The notes under the pieces: model-generated
Database searches by the model: none
What the model was told of the DNA's origin: nothing
Seen by the model: only the letters and a program-made list of their open reading frames with translations
Part shown: positions 45,894 to 56,023 of the stretch, piece after piece
Layout: each line of letters opens with the position of its first letter
Numbering within the stretch: the stretch's first letter is position 1
Made by a program: the position numbers and the translations under genes
NCBI GenBank assembly: GCA_024711345.1
Contig: JANJTA010000035.1
Location: forward strand, 433,549-497,548
Length of the DNA: 64,000 nt
From: Rhodanobacter sp.
Lineage (GTDB): Bacteria; Pseudomonadota; Gammaproteobacteria; Xanthomonadales; Rhodanobacteraceae
Reading direction: 5' to 3'

Positions 45894-46196
45894 TCACCGC
45901 CGCGGGCGGAACTCCAGCGGCATCGGCTCGCCCGGCCGCGCGGCGGCCGGCGGCTTCGGGCCGCAGGCGCCGCAGGTGCTGCAGCCGTCGCTGCAGTCGC
46001 CGGTGGCTTCGGTCGGCTGCAGGCGTCGGCCGAAGGCGCGCGCCAGCGCGCCGCGGCCGGGCTGGTTGAAGCGGATCGACGCCGCCGCCAGCCAGCGGTT
46101 GGTCGTTTTCCGGGCCAGCTTGCGCAGCACGATCCACACGCTGGCCAGTACCGCCAGGGCGATCACCACGTACTGCAGCAGCAGGCCGGCACTCAT
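45894..46196 (-). CDS. Small Cys-rich membrane protein of the feo operon (DUF6587-like)
   Basis: The 100-residue protein has one N-terminal membrane helix (LLLQYVVIALAVLASVWIVL), a basic stretch and a cysteine cluster CSDGCSTCGACG with Cys68, Cys72, Cys75 and Cys78, then a Pro/Arg-rich tail. The four cysteines could hold iron or an Fe-S cluster. It begins 10 bases after feoB, in the place where enterobacteria have feoC, but is unrelated in sequence to the winged-helix FeoC. Similar small proteins follow feoB in xanthomonads. A role in FeoB function or electron delivery is plausible but unproven. Confidence 0.82.
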   Translation of the reverse strand: MSAGLLLQYVVIALAVLASVWIVLRKLARKTTNRWLAAASIRFNQPGRGALARAFGRRLQPTEATGDCSDGCSTCGACGPKPPAAARPGEPMPLEFRPRR

Positions 46197-46206
46197 GGAC
46201 GCCTCC

Positions 46207-48042
46207 TCACGTCAGCGCCCTCGTCACCTGGTAGACCACGAACGAGGCGGCGTAGGCCATCACGAACATGTAGCCGAACGAGATCGCCACGTTGCGCCAG
46301 GAATCGGTCTCGCGCTTGATGATCGCCAGGGTGGACATGCACTGCGGCGCGTACGCGAACCACACCAGCAGCGACAGCGCGCTGGCCAGCGGAATCTGCC
46401 CGGCCAGCGCCTGCCCCAGCCCTTCCGCCTCGCCGCCGACCAGGTAGACGGTGGCCAGCGCGGCCACCGCGGTCTCGCGCGCGGCGAACGCCGGGATCAG
46501 CGCCAGGCTGATCTGCCAGTTGAAGCCGATCGGCGCGAACACGTACTGCAGCGCCCGCCCGATGTAGCCGGCGAAGCTGTACTCGATCGCCGGCTGGGTC
46601 GCGCCCGCCGGCGCCCCCGGGAAGGTGGAGAGGAACCACATCAGCACGGTCAGGCCGAGGATCACCCCGGTCAGCCGCTTCAGGAAGATCATGCCGCGCT
46701 CATACAGGCCGATCGCCACGTCGCGCGTCTTCGGCAGGCGATACGAGGGCAGCTCCATCAGCAGCGCATGCTCGCTCTTGTCGCGGCGCAGGTGCTTCAT
46801 CACCCAGCCCACCAGCATGGCGCCGAGGATGCCGGCCAGGTACAGCGCGAACAGCACCACGCCTTGCAGGTTGAACAGGCCGAACACCTTGCGCGCAGGG
46901 ATGAACGCGCCGATCAGCAGCGCGTACACCGGCAGCCGCGCCGAGCAGGTCATCAGCGGCGCGATCAGGATGGTGGTGATGCGGTCGCGCGGGTCGGTGA
47001 TGCTGCGCGTGCCCATGATGCCGGGGATGGCGCAGGCGAAGCTGGACAGCAGCGGGATGAACGAGCGCCCGGTCAGGCCCACCGTCAGCATCAGGCGGTC
47101 GAGCAGGAACGCCGCGCGCGGCAGGTAGCCGGACTCCTCCAGCGTGAGGATGAAGAAGAACAGCACCAGGATCACCGGCAGGAAGCCCAGCACGGTGCCC
47201 AGGCCACCGAACAGGCCGTCGACCACCAGGCTGCGCAGCGGCCCGTCCGGCATCAGTGCGGCGACGTGCCCGCCCATCCAGCCGAAGCCGTCGCCGATCA
47301 GGTCGCTCATCGGCTTGCCGGCGGCATACACCGCCTGGAATACCAGGAACATCACCACCGCCAGGATGGCGAGGCCGAACACCGGATGCAGCGCCCAGCG
47401 ATCCAGCGCGTCGTCGATCTCGGCGGTGGCGCGCGGCATGCGCACGGTCGATGCCAGCAGCTCGCGCACCTGCGCGTGCAGGTCGGCGCGGCTGGCCGCA
47501 TCGTCCGGCTGCACCGGCGCCGCCGCCGGCACCTCGCCGTCGACCCGCTCGATCAGCGCCCGCGCACCGCCGCGCTTCACCGCCACGGTTTCCACCACCG
47601 GCAGGCCCAGCCGGCGCGACAGCTCCGGCACGTCGATCGCGATGCCGCGCGAGCGCGCGGTATCCATCATGTTCAGCGCCAGTACCACCGGCCGGCCCAG
47701 CCGCTTCACCTCCAGCACGAAGCGCAGGTGCAGGCGCAGGTTGGTGGCGTCGGCCACGCACACGATCAGGTCCGGCGGCGCCTCGCCCGGGTAGTTGCCG
47801 GCGCAGACGTCACGGGTGATCTGCTCGTCCGGGCTGCTGGCGTCGAAGCTGTAGGCGCCGGGCAGGTCGAGGATCTGCAGCACGCGGCCGGAGGGTGCGG
47901 TGAAGCGGCCTTCCTTGCGCTCCACGGTGACGCCGGCGTAGTTCGCCACCTTCTGCCGGCCGCCGGTGAGCAGGTTGAACAGCGCGGTCTTGCCGCAGTT
48001 CGGGTTGCCGACCAGGGCAATGCGCAGGGTCGAGGCGCTCAT
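46207..48042 (-). CDS. feoB: Ferrous iron transporter FeoB
   Basis: FeoB imports Fe(II) across the inner membrane. The 611-residue protein has an N-terminal G domain with G1 GNPNCGKT (12-19), NYAGVTVERKEG (G2), DLPGAYSF (G3) and ALNMMDTA (G4). The polytopic domain includes LEESGYLPRAAFLLDRLM, SFACAIPGIMGTRSI, MTCSARLPVYALLIGAFIPA and AFAARETAVAALATVY. It is shorter than the ~770-residue E. coli protein, as is common in this group, with no sign of truncation. The start overlaps the feoA stop (ATGA). Confidence 0.96.
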   Translation of the reverse strand: MSASTLRIALVGNPNCGKTALFNLLTGGRQKVANYAGVTVERKEGRFTAPSGRVLQILDLPGAYSFDASSPDEQITRDVCAGNYPGEAPPDLIVCVADATNLRLHLRFVLEVKRLGRPVVLALNMMDTARSRGIAIDVPELSRRLGLPVVETVAVKRGGARALIERVDGEVPAAAPVQPDDAASRADLHAQVRELLASTVRMPRATAEIDDALDRWALHPVFGLAILAVVMFLVFQAVYAAGKPMSDLIGDGFGWMGGHVAALMPDGPLRSLVVDGLFGGLGTVLGFLPVILVLFFFILTLEESGYLPRAAFLLDRLMLTVGLTGRSFIPLLSSFACAIPGIMGTRSITDPRDRITTILIAPLMTCSARLPVYALLIGAFIPARKVFGLFNLQGVVLFALYLAGILGAMLVGWVMKHLRRDKSEHALLMELPSYRLPKTRDVAIGLYERGMIFLKRLTGVILGLTVLMWFLSTFPGAPAGATQPAIEYSFAGYIGRALQYVFAPIGFNWQISLALIPAFAARETAVAALATVYLVGGEAEGLGQALAGQIPLASALSLLVWFAYAPQCMSTLAIIKRETDSWRNVAISFGYMFVMAYAASFVVYQVTRALT

Positions 48043-48284
48043 GCCGCCACCTCGCTGCGCACGCTGACCCGGGCCGCCTCGGCGCGGCGCAGGGCGAAGC
48101 GGGTGAAGCCGATCTGGATCAACAGCGGGTCGCCGCCCATCGGCCCCACCGCCACCACGCGCACCGGCTCGCCATCGACGAAGCCCAGGTCGCGCAGACG
48201 TTGCGCGATCGGATCGGCCGCATGCGCGTCGTCCACGCGCTCGACCACGGCGGGGGCACCCTTGGGCAGTTCGGACAGACGCAC
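48039..48284 (-). CDS. feoA: Ferrous iron transport accessory protein FeoA
   Basis: The 81-residue SH3-like protein reads MRLSELPKGAPAVVERVDDA and contains RLRDLGFVDGEPVRVVAVGP and GDPLLIQIGFTRFALRRAEA, the FeoA pattern. I place the start at the GTG at 48284. An in-frame ATG exists at 48314, but it lies within the apparent -10 element and Fur box (48297-48318), so it should not be in the mRNA's coding part. The GTG start also matches the usual FeoA N-terminus. FeoA is thought to bind FeoB and support transport. Confidence 0.9.
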   Translation of the reverse strand: MRLSELPKGAPAVVERVDDAHAADPIAQRLRDLGFVDGEPVRVVAVGPMGGDPLLIQIGFTRFALRRAEAARVSVRSEVAA

Positions 48285-48296
48285 GGCCGTCTCACA

Positions 48297-48315
48297 AATA
48301 AGAATGGTTCGCATT
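48297..48315 (-). promoter_or_regulatory. Fur box overlapping the feoABC-like promoter
   Basis: On the minus strand the 19 bases AATGCGAACCATTCTTATT match the classical Fur palindrome AATGAGAATCATTCTCATT at 16 positions. A good -10 hexamer, TACAAT (48318-48313, minus strand), overlaps the site's upstream end; no strong -35 was found. Fe(II)-Fur bound here would block transcription of feoA-feoB-small protein when iron is plentiful. The comparison was made by eye, not with a matrix. Confidence 0.75.
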
Positions 48316-48401
48316 GTAGCCCACGCCAGCGCCGCTGCACCACGCCAATTGCCGCACCCCGGGTGCGTTTATCATCGCGTTATTTGCCGCAGGGACGACC
48401 G

Positions 48402-49199
48402 ATGTCCGATTCCATCCTCAGCGAACGCCGTGGCGCCACCGCCTGGCTCACCCTGAACCGCCCGCAGGTGCACAACGCCTTCGACGACGACCTGATCGCC
48501 GCACTGACCGAGGCGCTGGTGGCCGCCGATGCCGACCCAGCGGTTCGCGGCGTCGTGCTCACCGGCAGCGGCAGCACGTTTTCCGCCGGCGCGGACCTGA
48601 ACTGGATGCGCGGCATGGCCGCCGCCAGCGAGCAGGAGAACCGCGAAGACTCGCTGCGCCTGGCGCGGCTCATGCGCACCCTGCAGTTCCTGTCCAAGCC
48701 CACCCTCGCCCGCGTCAACGGCGCGGCCTACGGCGGCGGCGTGGGCCTGGTGGCCTGCTGCGACATCGCGATCGGCGTGGACAGCGCCAAGTTCGCGCTG
48801 TCGGAAGTGAAGCTGGGCCTGGTGCCGGCGGTGATCTCGCCCTACGTGGTCGCCGCGATCGGCCTGCGCCAGGCGCGCCGGCTGTTCGTCAGCGGCGAGG
48901 TGTTCGACGCGGCCGAGGCGCAGCGCATCGGCCTGCTGCACGCGGTGGTGGCCGGCACCGGGCTGGACGAGGCAGTCGAGCGCCAGCTGCACTGGCTGGC
49001 CAAGGCCGGTCCTGTGGCCCAGCGCGAGGCGAAGCAGCTGGCGCTGCGCATCGGCGGCACCGACCCGAGCGAAGCCGAGCGCATCGACAGCGAAAACGCC
49101 GAACTGATCGCCCGCCTGCGCGTCTCGCCCGAGGGCCAGCACGGCTTGGCCGCGTTCCTCGACAAGCGCGCGCCGGCATGGGCCGGCCCGGCCACGTAG
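48402..49199 (+). CDS. liuC: Enoyl-CoA hydratase/isomerase family protein, probable methylglutaconyl-CoA hydratase
   Basis: The 265-residue crotonase-fold protein has the oxyanion-hole segments FSAGADLNWMRGMA and GAAYGGGVGLVACCDIAIG, and the motif FALSEVKLGLVPAVISPYVV. Sequence alone gives the crotonase family. The specific role, hydrating 3-methylglutaconyl-CoA to HMG-CoA in leucine breakdown, is inferred from the biotin carboxylase and HMG-CoA lyase genes that follow on the same strand. SNWM-type crotonases with similar N-termini are common in liu clusters. The start at 48402 gives MSDSILSERRGATAWL. Divergent from feoA. Confidence 0.85.
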   Translation: MSDSILSERRGATAWLTLNRPQVHNAFDDDLIAALTEALVAADADPAVRGVVLTGSGSTFSAGADLNWMRGMAAASEQENREDSLRLARLMRTLQFLSKPTLARVNGAAYGGGVGLVACCDIAIGVDSAKFALSEVKLGLVPAVISPYVVAAIGLRQARRLFVSGEVFDAAEAQRIGLLHAVVAGTGLDEAVERQLHWLAKAGPVAQREAKQLALRIGGTDPSEAERIDSENAELIARLRVSPEGQHGLAAFLDKRAPAWAGPAT

Positions 49200-49293
49200 G
49201 CGGCATCATGCTGCGCCGCGCATCGGCTGCGGCGGCGCATTCTGCTAGTTTCAACGGCTTTGCATCGACATCCATCGGCTTCGGGAACCCCGC

Positions 49294-51285
<1,992 letters not shown>

Positions 51286-51290
51286 CCCCC

Positions 51291-51400
51291 GCAGGAGCCC
51301 GCTCGCGGGCGATGCTCTTCGAGCCGGGATGACCAGACGTTCGTCTGTTGAAAACCGGGATTTGCCAAAGCCAAAGCATCGCCCGCGAGCGGGCTCCTAC
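51291..51400. repeat. REP/BIME-like inverted repeat pair, copy 4
   Basis: The arms at 51291-51315 and 51376-51400 are inverted copies of the 25-base unit, differing only at the outer edge. The 60-base spacer is the longest and contains its own short palindrome CAGACGTTCGTCTG (51334-51347). It lies between liuD and liuE and ends 21 bases before the liuE ATG, so it would be part of the polycistronic mRNA. Confidence 0.92.
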
Positions 51401-51421
51401 ATGTCGACACCGGAGTTCTCC

Positions 51422-52324
51422 ATGAACGCCTCCAACCACGTCCGCATCGTCGAAGTCGGCGCCCGCGACGGCCTGCAGAACGAGAAGACCCTGCTGCCGG
51501 CCGCAGTGAAGATCGCGCTGATCGACCGGCTCTCCGCCACCGGCTTGCAGACCATCGAGGCCACCAGCTTCGTCAGCCCGGCGTGGGTGCCACAGCTGGC
51601 CGACGCGGCCGAGGTATACGCCGGCATCCGCAAGCTGCCGGGGGTGAGCTACCCGGTGCTGGTGCCGAACCTGCAGGGCTACCGGCGCGCGCGCGACGTG
51701 GGTGCCACGCATGTCGCCGTGTTCACCGCCGCGTCGGAGGCGTTCAACCGCAAGAACATCAACGCCTCGATCGACGAATCGATCGAGCGCTTCATCCCGG
51801 TGCTGCAGCAGGCCCGTGCCGACGGCGTGCAGGTGCGCGGCTACGTCTCCACCGTGCTCGGCTGCCCCTACCAGGGCGAGGTCCCGGTGGCCGACGTGGT
51901 GCGCGTGGCGCGGCGCCTGCACGAACTGGGCTGCCACGAGATCTCGCTGGGCGACACCATCGGCGTGGGCACCCCGGCCAAGGCGCGCGCGATGCTGCGC
52001 GCGGTGGCGCAGGAAGTGCCGATGGCCGCGCTGGCGGTGCACTTCCACGACACCTACGGCCAGGCGCTGGCGAACATCCTGGCCTGCCTGGAGGAAGGCG
52101 TGCGCGTGGTCGACAGCGCCGTCTCGGGCACCGGCGGCTGCCCGTATGCCAAGGGCGCCACCGGCAACGTGGCCAGCGAGGACGTGGTCTACATGCTGCA
52201 CGGCATGGGCATCGAGACCGGCATCGACCTCGACCTGCTGATCGCCACCGGCGCCTGGCTCGCCGCGCAGCTGCACAAGGACACCGCCAGCCGGGTCACC
52301 CGCGCGCGCACGGCTACCGGCTGA
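51422..52324 (+). CDS. liuE: Hydroxymethylglutaryl-CoA lyase
   Basis: The 300-residue TIM-barrel enzyme cleaves HMG-CoA to acetoacetate and acetyl-CoA, the last step of leucine catabolism. Family signatures are VEVGARDGLQNEKTLLP (catalytic Arg/Asp), FVSPAWVPQLADA, SLGDTIGVGTP, VHFHDTYGQALAN and the active-site loop SGTGGCPYAKGATGN with the essential Cys. The ATG at 51422 follows GGAG with good spacing; an ATG seven codons upstream (51401) directly abuts the repeat and is less likely. Confidence 0.94.
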   Translation: MNASNHVRIVEVGARDGLQNEKTLLPAAVKIALIDRLSATGLQTIEATSFVSPAWVPQLADAAEVYAGIRKLPGVSYPVLVPNLQGYRRARDVGATHVAVFTAASEAFNRKNINASIDESIERFIPVLQQARADGVQVRGYVSTVLGCPYQGEVPVADVVRVARRLHELGCHEISLGDTIGVGTPAKARAMLRAVAQEVPMAALAVHFHDTYGQALANILACLEEGVRVVDSAVSGTGGCPYAKGATGNVASEDVVYMLHGMGIETGIDLDLLIATGAWLAAQLHKDTASRVTRARTATG

Positions 52325-52388
52325 GCCGTCCGCGCTCCCCGCCCGACTCGTTATGATCGAAACCTCGATCGACGAGGGGACGGAAACG

Positions 52389-53705
52389 ATGCGCGCAAGC
52401 CCGATGATCCAGCGAACCATGGCGCTGTTGCTGCTCCTGCTGGGCGCCGTGCTCGCGCCCGCGGCGGCGGCCGGCACCGCGCCCAAGGGCGACTGGCTGC
52501 TGCTGCCCGAACGCGTGTGGACGGCCGAGGGCGATGCCGCGCACACCGGTTGGGCGGTGCTGGTGCACGAGGGCGTGATCGCCGCGGTGGGGCCGCGCGC
52601 GAGCATCGAGGCGCCGGCTGGCGCGCAGCGCATCGAGCTGCCCGGCGCCACGCTCACGCCCGGCCTGATCGACCTGCACGCGCACCTGTTCCTGCACCCG
52701 TACAACGAGACGCTGTGGAACGACCAGGTGCTCACCGAGCCGCAGGACTACCGTACGCTGCTCGCCGCGAAGCACGCGCGCGACACCCTGCTCGCCGGCT
52801 TCACCACGCTGCGCGACCTCGGCACCGAGGGCGCCGGCTACGCCGACGTGTCGGTGCAGCGGGCGATCGACGAGGGCTTGATCCCCGGTCCGCGGCTGTT
52901 CGTGGCGACCCGTGCGATCGTCGCCACCGCCAGCTACGGCCCCGGCCCGCGCGGCTTCCGCCCGGATCTCGAACTGCCCGGCGGCGCACAGGAAGTCAGC
53001 GGCGTCGACCAGGCGATGGCCGCGGTGCGCGAGCAGGCCGCGCGCGGCGCCGACTGGATCAAGCTCTACGGCGACTACCGCGTCGGGCCCGGCGGCGCCA
53101 CCGCGCCCACCTTCACCCCCGCGGAGCTGAAGGCGCTGGTCGACACCGCGCACCAGCTTGGCCGTCCGGTCGCCGTGCACGCAGCCAGCGACGCCGGCGT
53201 GCGCCTGGCGGCGGAGGCTGGCGCGGACAGCATCGAGCACGGCTACGGTGCCAGCGCGGCGACGTTCCAGCTGCTGAAACAGAAGGGCATCGCTTACGAG
53301 CCCACGCTTACCGCGGTCGAGGCCACCGAGCAGTACTTCCACCACTACGTGCCCGGCCGCGACCCGCCCACGCCGCGCATGCAGGAAGCCGCGCACGCGT
53401 TCCGCACCGCGCTGAAGCTGGGCGTGACCATCGGCAACGGCAGCGACGTGGGCGTGTTCGCGCACGGCGAGAACTGGCGCGAACCGGCCGCGATGGTGGC
53501 CGCCGGCATGACGCCGGCGCAGGCGCTGCACGCGGCCACCGACGTGGCGGCGAAGATCCTGCGCCAGCAGGCCGCGTTCGGCCGCATCGCGCCCGGCCTG
53601 CGCGCCGACCTCGCCGCGTTCGCCGGCGATCCGGGCACGCAGATCGGCGACCTCGCCCATCCGGTGTTCGTGATGAAGGACGGCAGCGTCTACCGCCGTC
53701 CGTAG
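52389..53705 (+). CDS. Secreted metal-dependent amidohydrolase (imidazolonepropionase/Xaa-Pro dipeptidase-like)
   Basis: The 438-residue protein has a signal peptide (MALLLLLLGAVLAPAAAAG) and an amidohydrolase fold. Metal ligands are DLHAHLFLH, the probable carboxylated lysine in WIKLYGDY, AVHAASD, SIEHGYG and GNGSDVG. The composite-domain ends (TAEGDAAHTGWAVLVHEG; DLAAFAGDPG) are also present. The substrate is unknown; related proteins act on peptides or cyclic amides in the periplasm. The ATG at 52389 leads straight into the signal peptide; an ATG twelve codons earlier (52353) would add acidic residues before it and is disfavoured. Confidence 0.85.
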   Translation: MRASPMIQRTMALLLLLLGAVLAPAAAAGTAPKGDWLLLPERVWTAEGDAAHTGWAVLVHEGVIAAVGPRASIEAPAGAQRIELPGATLTPGLIDLHAHLFLHPYNETLWNDQVLTEPQDYRTLLAAKHARDTLLAGFTTLRDLGTEGAGYADVSVQRAIDEGLIPGPRLFVATRAIVATASYGPGPRGFRPDLELPGGAQEVSGVDQAMAAVREQAARGADWIKLYGDYRVGPGGATAPTFTPAELKALVDTAHQLGRPVAVHAASDAGVRLAAEAGADSIEHGYGASAATFQLLKQKGIAYEPTLTAVEATEQYFHHYVPGRDPPTPRMQEAAHAFRTALKLGVTIGNGSDVGVFAHGENWREPAAMVAAGMTPAQALHAATDVAAKILRQQAAFGRIAPGLRADLAAFAGDPGTQIGDLAHPVFVMKDGSVYRRP

Positions 53706-53720
53706 CCGCAAGCGCGGCGC

Positions 53721-54197
53721 TCAGTCGAGCGCCAGGCGCAGGAACGCTGAAGGCTCGCGCTCCACGAACTCGCGGCGCACGTGCGCCAGCAGCTCGCGCT
53801 GGCTGCCGAACGGCAGCAGCGCGGCGGCCTCCTCCAGCGTGACCCAGCGAAACGCCGAGTGCTCGCCGTTGAGGCGCACCGGCGCTCCCTCGGCCACGCG
53901 CGCCACGAAGGCCGGCACGATCTCGATGGTGTCCGTCGCAGCGAGATAGACCTGCTCGCAGAAGCTGGTGGCCCAGAAGCTTTCCGGCTCCAGCGCGGTT
54001 TCCTCGCGCAGTTCGCGCAACGCGGCCTGCCAGCCGGTCTCGCCCGCCTCGACATGGCCGGCGAGGTAACTCCACGCGCCGTCGAGGTAGGCGCCGGTCC
54101 GCCGCGCCACCAGCATCTGCGTGGCTGCACCCGCGCCACGCAGCGCCAGCACCGAAACCATGGTGCTGCGCACCGGCAGGCGGCGTTCGGCGTTCAT
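53721..54197 (-). CDS. Nudix hydrolase
   Basis: The 158-residue protein has a Nudix box at GHVEAGETGWQAALRELREE, with the REL..EE core intact and Ala where the consensus has Gly at the end. It hydrolyses a nucleoside diphosphate linked to another moiety; the substrate is not evident (dATP/dihydroneopterin-triphosphate-like enzymes look similar). The start ATG overlaps the stop of the glutathione transferase gene (ATGA at 54194-54197), so the two are co-translated. Convergent with the amidohydrolase gene. Confidence 0.88.
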   Translation of the reverse strand: MNAERRLPVRSTMVSVLALRGAGAATQMLVARRTGAYLDGAWSYLAGHVEAGETGWQAALRELREETALEPESFWATSFCEQVYLAATDTIEIVPAFVARVAEGAPVRLNGEHSAFRWVTLEEAAALLPFGSQRELLAHVRREFVEREPSAFLRLALD

Positions 54198-54829
54198 GCG
54201 GCGGCGAGCAGCGCGCGGCTGGCCGCCGCGCTCGGCCGGGCCGCCATGCGTTCGAACCATGGGCCAATCTTCGGCAAGGTGCGGTCGAACGGCTGGTTCA
54301 CGCCGGCACCGAAATCCAGCCACACGTAAAGCCAGATGTCCGCCGCGCTGAAGCGCTCGCCGCACAGCCACGGCCCGGCGCCGAACAGCCCGTCGAGCCA
54401 GGCCAGGCGATCCTGCGCAATGCGTTTCAGGCCCGCCGCCGCCTCGGGCGCCACCGGGATGCGCGACGTGAAGCGCGGCAGGCCCTCGGCGTAGTGGAAG
54501 GCGTTGTGGATGAACTCGGTGACGTTGAGCTCCACCCGCCGCCACCATTGCCGGGTCAGCGCGCGCTCTTGCGGGGTCGCGCCGATCAGCGCCGGCGCGG
54601 GATGGAGTTCTTCCAGGTATTCGGCGATCGCCACCGCCTCGGCCAGCACGCTGCCGTCATCGAGGCGCAGCGCCGGCGTCTGCCCGGCGGGGTTCATGGC
54701 GAGATAGGGCGGCTCGCGGTTCTCGCCGCGCATCACGTCCACCGCCACGGCCGGCAGGCGCAGACCCTTCTCCAGCACGAACATGCGCAGGCAACGCGGT
54801 GCGGGACTGATCGCGTCGTAGATCAACAT
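54194..54829 (-). CDS. Glutathione S-transferase family protein
   Basis: The 211-residue protein has a thioredoxin-like N-terminal domain (MLIYDAISPAPRCLRMFVLE; NPAGQTPALRLDDGSVLAEA, the glutathione-binding cis-Pro and Ser region) and an all-helical C-terminal domain (LCGERFSAADIWLYVWL). The start at 54829 is supported by GGAG nine bases upstream; longer readings extend into the divergent promoter region. Detoxification or reductive roles are possible; no specific substrate is indicated. Confidence 0.88.
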   Translation of the reverse strand: MLIYDAISPAPRCLRMFVLEKGLRLPAVAVDVMRGENREPPYLAMNPAGQTPALRLDDGSVLAEAVAIAEYLEELHPAPALIGATPQERALTRQWWRRVELNVTEFIHNAFHYAEGLPRFTSRIPVAPEAAAGLKRIAQDRLAWLDGLFGAGPWLCGERFSAADIWLYVWLDFGAGVNQPFDRTLPKIGPWFERMAARPSAAASRALLAAA

Positions 54830-54884
54830 GGGCGGCTCCGGTGCGAGAATGTCGACACTACACCGCAAGTGACACGCCGTTGCC

Positions 54885-55373
54885 ATGACCCAGGACTACC
54901 TCATCCGCCCCATCGAGCCGCGCGACGACGCCGCGGTCGCCGCGATCATCCGCGCGGTGATGCCCGAATTCGGCGCCGACGGTCCCGGCTTCGCCATCCA
55001 CGACGCCGAGGTGGACGGCATGTACGCGGCCTACGCGCAGCCGCGCTGCAGCTATTTCGTGGTCGAGCGCAACGGCGTCGTGATCGGTGGCGGCGGGGTC
55101 GCGCCGCTGGCCGGCGGCGAGGCGGACGTGTGCGAGCTGCGCAAGATGTACTTCCTGCCCGCGGCGCGCGGCATCGGCGCGGGCACGGCGATGATGCAGC
55201 GTTGCCTGGACGCGGCGCGCGCCCATGGCTTCCGTCGCTGCTACCTGGAAACGCTGACCGGCATGGACGCGGCGCAGGCGCTGTACCGGCGCAGCGGCTT
55301 CGCGCCGATCTGCTCGCCGCTGGGCGGCACCGGCCACCACGGCTGCGACCGTTTCTTCCTTCGCGACCTGTGA
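54885..55373 (+). CDS. GNAT family N-acetyltransferase
   Basis: The 162-residue protein has the GNAT core: LIRPIEPRDDAAVAAIIRAV at the start, CELRKMYFLPAARGIGAGTA (acetyl-CoA pyrophosphate loop of the Q/RxxGxG/A type) and RRCYLETLTGMDAAQALYRR followed by SGF. The substrate is unknown. It is divergent from the GST gene across 55 bases and is followed after two bases by a second GNAT gene, forming a small operon. Confidence 0.9.
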   Translation: MTQDYLIRPIEPRDDAAVAAIIRAVMPEFGADGPGFAIHDAEVDGMYAAYAQPRCSYFVVERNGVVIGGGGVAPLAGGEADVCELRKMYFLPAARGIGAGTAMMQRCLDAARAHGFRRCYLETLTGMDAAQALYRRSGFAPICSPLGGTGHHGCDRFFLRDL

Positions 55374-55375
55374 CC

Positions 55376-55951
55376 ATGGCCGCCATCCGCATCGCCCGCG
55401 ACGACGACGCCGCCGCCATCCATACGATCTACGCGCCGCATGTCGAAAGCGGCAGTGCCACCTTCGAGAACGCGCTGCCCGGCGTGGACGCCATGCGCGA
55501 ACGCATCCGTGCGCGCCTGCAGCATTACCCGTGGCTGGTGTGGGAAGACGCCGGCGAGGTGCTGGCCTACGCCTACGCCGGGCGCTTTCGCGAACGCGCC
55601 GCCTACGACTGGATCGCCGAGACCTCGATCTACGTGCGCGCCGACGCGCAGCGCCGCGGCATCGCGCGAGCGCTCTATGGCGTGCTGCTGGAGGCGATGC
55701 GGCTACAGGGCCTGACCCAGGTGGTCGGCGTGATCACCCTGCCCGGCACTGCCAGCGTGGCCATGCACGAGGCGATGGGTTTCACTTCTGCGGGCATCTG
55801 GCGCCAATGCGGCTACAAGCTGGGGCAGTGGTGGGACGTGGGCGTGTGGCAGAAGGAGCTGCAGTCGGCGGCGAACCCGCCCCTGCCCGTCACGCCGTTT
55901 CCCCGCCTGCCGCCCGCGTCATGGCAACCGCTGCCGCAACGCCAAGGCTGA
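55376..55951 (+). CDS. GNAT N-acetyltransferase, phosphinothricin acetyltransferase-like
   Basis: The 191-residue protein matches the Pat/Bar subgroup: IRIARDDDAAAIHTIYAPHV, SATFENALP, AYAYAGRFRERAAYDWIAET, SIYVRADAQRRGIARALYG, then AMHEAMGFTSAGIWRQCGYK and WWDVGVWQKEL. Such enzymes acetylate L-amino acid analogues such as phosphinothricin or methionine sulfoximine. It carries a Pro-rich C-terminal tail of about 25 residues. The start is two bases after the preceding GNAT stop. Confidence 0.9.
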   Translation: MAAIRIARDDDAAAIHTIYAPHVESGSATFENALPGVDAMRERIRARLQHYPWLVWEDAGEVLAYAYAGRFRERAAYDWIAETSIYVRADAQRRGIARALYGVLLEAMRLQGLTQVVGVITLPGTASVAMHEAMGFTSAGIWRQCGYKLGQWWDVGVWQKELQSAANPPLPVTPFPRLPPASWQPLPQRQG

Positions 55952-55974
55952 GCTTCCCCGGGCTTTCCACCCCG

Positions 55975-56006
55975 CAAAAAAACGTGCCCGCCAAGGCGGG
56001 CACGTT
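55975..56006 (-). terminator. Intrinsic terminator of the RcnB-like gene
   Basis: The perfect hairpin at 55981-56006 (AACGTGCCCGCC with its complement, loop AA) is followed on the minus strand by a run of Ts (complement of the A-run 55975-55982). It lies 18 bases past the stop of the RcnB-like gene. Confidence 0.88.
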
Positions 56007-56023
56007 GCTGGAGCCGAAGCCGC

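Noticed and set aside
48314..48314. ATG at 48314 as the feoA start
   Set aside because: It overlaps the -10 hexamer and Fur box; the GTG at 48284 gives the family N-terminus.
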